From positions 1-64,000 of the forward strand of contig NZ_JAFIRD010000005.1 in assembly GCF_017116825.1 (NCBI RefSeq): DNA of 64,000 nucleotides, given 5' to 3'. A program made the position numbers and the translations under genes. Shown one piece after another: positions 60,291 to 64,000 of the stretch. Position 1 is the first letter of the stretch, and every line of letters begins with the position of its first letter. Source of the stretch: Mycoplasma enhydrae. Lineage in GTDB: Bacteria; Bacillota_I; Bacilli_A; Mycoplasmatales; Metamycoplasmataceae. Under the pieces are notes generated by a model that had not been told where the DNA came from, ran no database searches, and worked only from the letters and a program-made list of their open reading frames with translations.

Positions 60291-61096
60291 TAAATTTTTT
60301 CAATTAATTTGATTGCCTTAGCAACTCCATATTTTTTATATGAACCAGCAACTCATTTGGATTGAATTTTAATATTTTTTAAAGAATTTTTCATAGCTAC
60401 AAAAGCGCCTACATATGGTATTACTGATGTATCATTGCCCGAATCTCCAAAGTGAACAGTTTGTTTTGGATCTATGTCTAATAATCTAGATACATAATCA
60501 ATTGCTTTACCTTTGGTGGCATTAATGCTATTTATTTCAATGGCATATCCTCTAGAAACAATATGCAATGAAATAGTTTTAAATTTTTCTTCTAGTTGAT
60601 TAACTAACTTTCTAATTCCTCTTTTTGAAGTACCAAAAGTAATAATTTTGGTTGAATTAGTTATTTGTGGAATTTCTGAATAAGTTTTTTGAACCAAATG
60701 CTTTACTCATGGTCTAAAAAATCTTAATTTTGCAGCTGTACCATAAATAGTGTCCCCACTATTAAAAATAAAAAATAGTTTCTTTTGCTTTAATATTTCA
60801 ATTATCGACATTACTTCGTCTTTTTTAATTTCATGTTTAATTAAAACATTTCCATTGTTGTCAACAATTAATCCACCATTTTGACAAATTACATATTTAG
60901 AATTTATTTTTTTGGCTAAGTCCAAAACAAATTCTGAAGGATAACGCCCTGTTGCAAGAATAAAGGGTTTGCCTTCATCGTTCATTCTTAGTGCTATTTC
61001 CAAATTTTCTTTACTTATTTTTTCTGGTTTTTTAGGAAGATCTAAAAGTGTTCCATCAAGGTCGCTAAAATAGGCTTTGGGAATAAAATCTATCAT
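60290..61096 (-). CDS. Cof-type HAD-superfamily phosphatase
   Basis: A 268-residue HAD hydrolase of the IIB (Cof) subclass. Motif I is FSDLDGTLLD (Asp nucleophile and Asp+2), motif II ILATGR, motif III/IV INATKGKAIDYV and VHFGDSGNDTSVIPY. TGA Trp codons at 60707 and 60353. Substrates are usually sugar phosphates or flavin/PLP phosphates; specificity cannot be told. Third gene of proS-trx-had. Confidence 0.9.
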
Positions 61097-61102
61097 AAAA
61101 AT

Positions 61103-61402
61103 CTACTTAAATTTAGTTAATATTTCATCCATCGGCAAGTAGCCCATAGTTGAATCTACTACCTTACCATCAACATAGTAAAATAATGTTGGAATACTTT
61201 GGACATTCATTTCTCTAGCAAATTCTGTGTTTTGGTCTACATCTAAATCAAAAACATTAATATCTTTGTGTTCGCTAGCTAATCTTTCTAATTCTGGACC
61301 TATCATTTGACATGGAGGACATCATACTGCTCTGAAAGCTAAAATTGCTTTTCCTTCTAAATGTTGGTTATTTAATTCTTTATTTGTTATTTTTTTATAC
61401 AT
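61103..61402 (-). CDS. trxA: thioredoxin
   Basis: A 99-residue thioredoxin. The active site reads VWCPPCQM, with CPPC instead of CGPC, and the cis-Pro loop is NVQSIPTLFYYVDG. One TGA gives the active-site Trp. A GGAG site precedes the ATG. It lies 21 bases after proS and seven before the HAD gene. Confidence 0.93.
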
Positions 61403-61423
61403 ATTTTTTCTCCTTAATTTTTA

Positions 61424-62857
<1,434 letters not shown>

Positions 62858-63058
62858 ACTTTATTATTTTAACTTTTTTTGCGTATTTTTAAACTTAAAT
62901 TAAATTTAATGAAATTAATGTAAATATATGGATTTTTATTCATTAAAGTGGACTTTTTTATTTTTCATATATTTACTTTTTTTTACAAAAGTGTAAGTTT
63001 TTTATCAAAACATCCCCAAAAGTGCCCCAAAATCATTAAAAAACCTCTAAAAACACCA

Positions 63059-63076
63059 ATATATATATATATATAT
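63059..63076. repeat. (AT)9 dinucleotide tract in the promoter of surface protein copy 2
   Basis: Nine AT units at the same place, relative to the -10 box, where the left copy has 16. Flanked by CCA on the left and GAAATTGGG on the right. Confidence 0.85.
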
Positions 63077-63085
63077 GAAATTGGG

Positions 63086-63091
63086 TATAAT
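63086..63091 (+). promoter_or_regulatory. -10 box of surface protein gene copy 2
   Basis: TATAAT ten bases after the AT tract and 36 bases before the ATG. The -35 position falls in the AT tract, as in the left copy. Confidence 0.65.
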
Positions 63092-63127
63092 TAAGCATTA
63101 TTTTAAATACAACTAAAAAGAGGTTTT

Positions 63128-64000
63128 ATGAATAACTCAATTAAGAAAAAGAAAACAGCTATTATTGTAGGAGCAACGGCCAGTGTGCTAGTTGTTTCTG
63201 CAGCTGTAGCTGGTATTATATATGCTAAGTATGGCAAAAAATCTAAACCTAGCATCTATAATAAAGACAAACCAGATGTTATTGTTGACATTAAAGATCA
63301 AGAACATGGCGAAGCTAGTACTTGAGATGCTAACGTTGATGAACAATACAAAAAACTTAGAGATTATATCCAAAAGTTGGTTAAAGCTCTAAAAACTGGT
63401 ATTACTAACGTCAATAAGAATTTAAGTTTAGAAGATTTAGAAGATCAAATTAAAAAACTAGAAAAGCACATTGCAATTGGCGAAGAATTAGATCTGATTT
63501 TAGATAGAAGCATTAAGACTTTAAAAAGTGACACTAAAAAAGTTGAACTTCAAAAAGATAAAGATTTACTTAAAGGAATTGTTAAAGAAGCTAAAGATGC
63601 TTTAGCAGCTGCTAAAGAAAAGCAAAAAGATAAAATTAAAGATCTAGAAAAAATCAAAAAAGAAGCCAAAACTTTAATTGAAAAAATTAATAAGGCAGTT
63701 GATAAAGCTTCTAAAGCTAACACCAAAGCAGAATTTGAAAGTCTAATTAAAGAACTTAAATCATTAGTAGATATATCACAAAAATTAGAACCAAAATTAA
63801 AAGATTTTGGTGCTTTTAGTGAAGCTAATGAACTAAAGCAAGCTATTGATAAAGCAAATGAAACTATTAAAAAACTAGAAGATAAACTTAAAGCTCAAAC
63901 ACTTGAACAAGAAAAAGAAGCTCTAAAAGAGTTTGCTGATAGATTTAAACAACAAGTGGACACTTTAATTACAGAAACAGATGCTGCTGATTCTTTAGAT
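63128..64000 (+). CDS. giant coiled-coil membrane-anchored surface protein (Lmp-like), copy 2, 3' end outside window
   Basis: The first 291 codons are visible and open to the window edge. The first 65 residues are the same as in the copy at 1-4253; a few substitutions appear later, for example Lys-Thr for Lys-Ala and Asp for Glu around residues 186-198. It has the same N-terminal membrane anchor, a single TGA (Trp66) and the same Lys/Glu-rich coiled coil. AGAGG precedes the ATG. Whether the distal part also matches copy 1 cannot be seen; in Lmp-type families the distal repeats differ between copies. Confidence 0.85.

Larger units (their letters stand above)
63015..64000. repeat. right arm of large inverted repeat
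   Basis: Reverse complement of 3381-4380 apart from AT-tract length and a few base changes, starting at CCCAAAAGTG upstream of the promoter and continuing to the window end without indels in the coding part. The two inner ends enclose 4381-63014, about 58.6 kb. Confidence 0.9.

Noticed and set aside
62858-63014. A separate promoter or small gene between proS and the right repeat arm
   Set aside because: Only AT-rich sequence without a ribosome site or an open frame of useful length; it probably holds the proS promoter but no box is convincing.

Overview
The window reads as a low-GC chromosome segment from a mollicute that uses UGA for tryptophan. Almost every long gene crosses in-frame TGA codons at positions where Trp fits. 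Gene content (PolC, p37-type ABC transporter, potABCD, F1-like ATPase operon without an F0 sector, HrcA/CIRCE, lipoproteins, no murein genes) points to the Mycoplasma hominis group. The large coiled-coil surface proteins recall the Lmp proteins of M. hominis, but I cannot fix the species from sequence alone. I see no rRNA, tRNA, transposase or CRISPR array.

Layout. (1) Both ends carry the 5' part of a giant coiled-coil membrane-anchored protein gene. The copies are nearly identical and in inverted orientation (1-4253 on minus, 63128-64000 on plus), and both run off the window. Their promoters contain an (AT)n tract of different length: 16 units in the left copy, 9 in the right. (2) 4451-9621: a MATE transporter, ftsY-ylxM and an S41 protease-like lipoprotein. 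(3) 9675-17488: a conserved hypothetical, pyrH-frr, then cdsA-polC. (4) 17616-19243: a two-gene restriction-modification cassette. (5) 19411-28223, minus strand: uvrD/pcrA - degenerate EAL-like protein - pepO, and asnS - glycosyltransferase - RDD protein. (6) 28395-36674, minus strand: ybeY-era-potABCD, preceded by a C39-peptidase ABC exporter. (7) 36783-44478, plus strand: lipoprotein, gltX, small protein, plsY, hrcA-grpE, lon. (8) 44524-45525: GAPDH on minus. (9) 45676-54424, minus: a seven-gene F1-like ATPase operon of the 'type 3' (MSC_0618-MSC_0624) kind. (10) 54924-60251, plus: p37-type transporter operon and nrnA. (11) 60290-62857, minus: proS - thioredoxin - HAD hydrolase.

Most of the content is housekeeping: lipid synthesis (cdsA, plsY), replication and repair (polC, uvrD), translation (asnS, gltX, proS, frr), secretion (ftsY), heat-shock proteostasis (hrcA, grpE, lon) and solute import. 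The accessory signals most worth attention are the inverted surface-antigen pair with its variable promoter repeat, the F1-like ATPase operon, the C39 exporter, the R-M cassette, the attenuator-like leader before p37, and a degenerate EAL-like membrane protein. Inversion between the two antigen copies would flip 58.6 kb and exchange the two promoter/N-terminus modules between different distal bodies.
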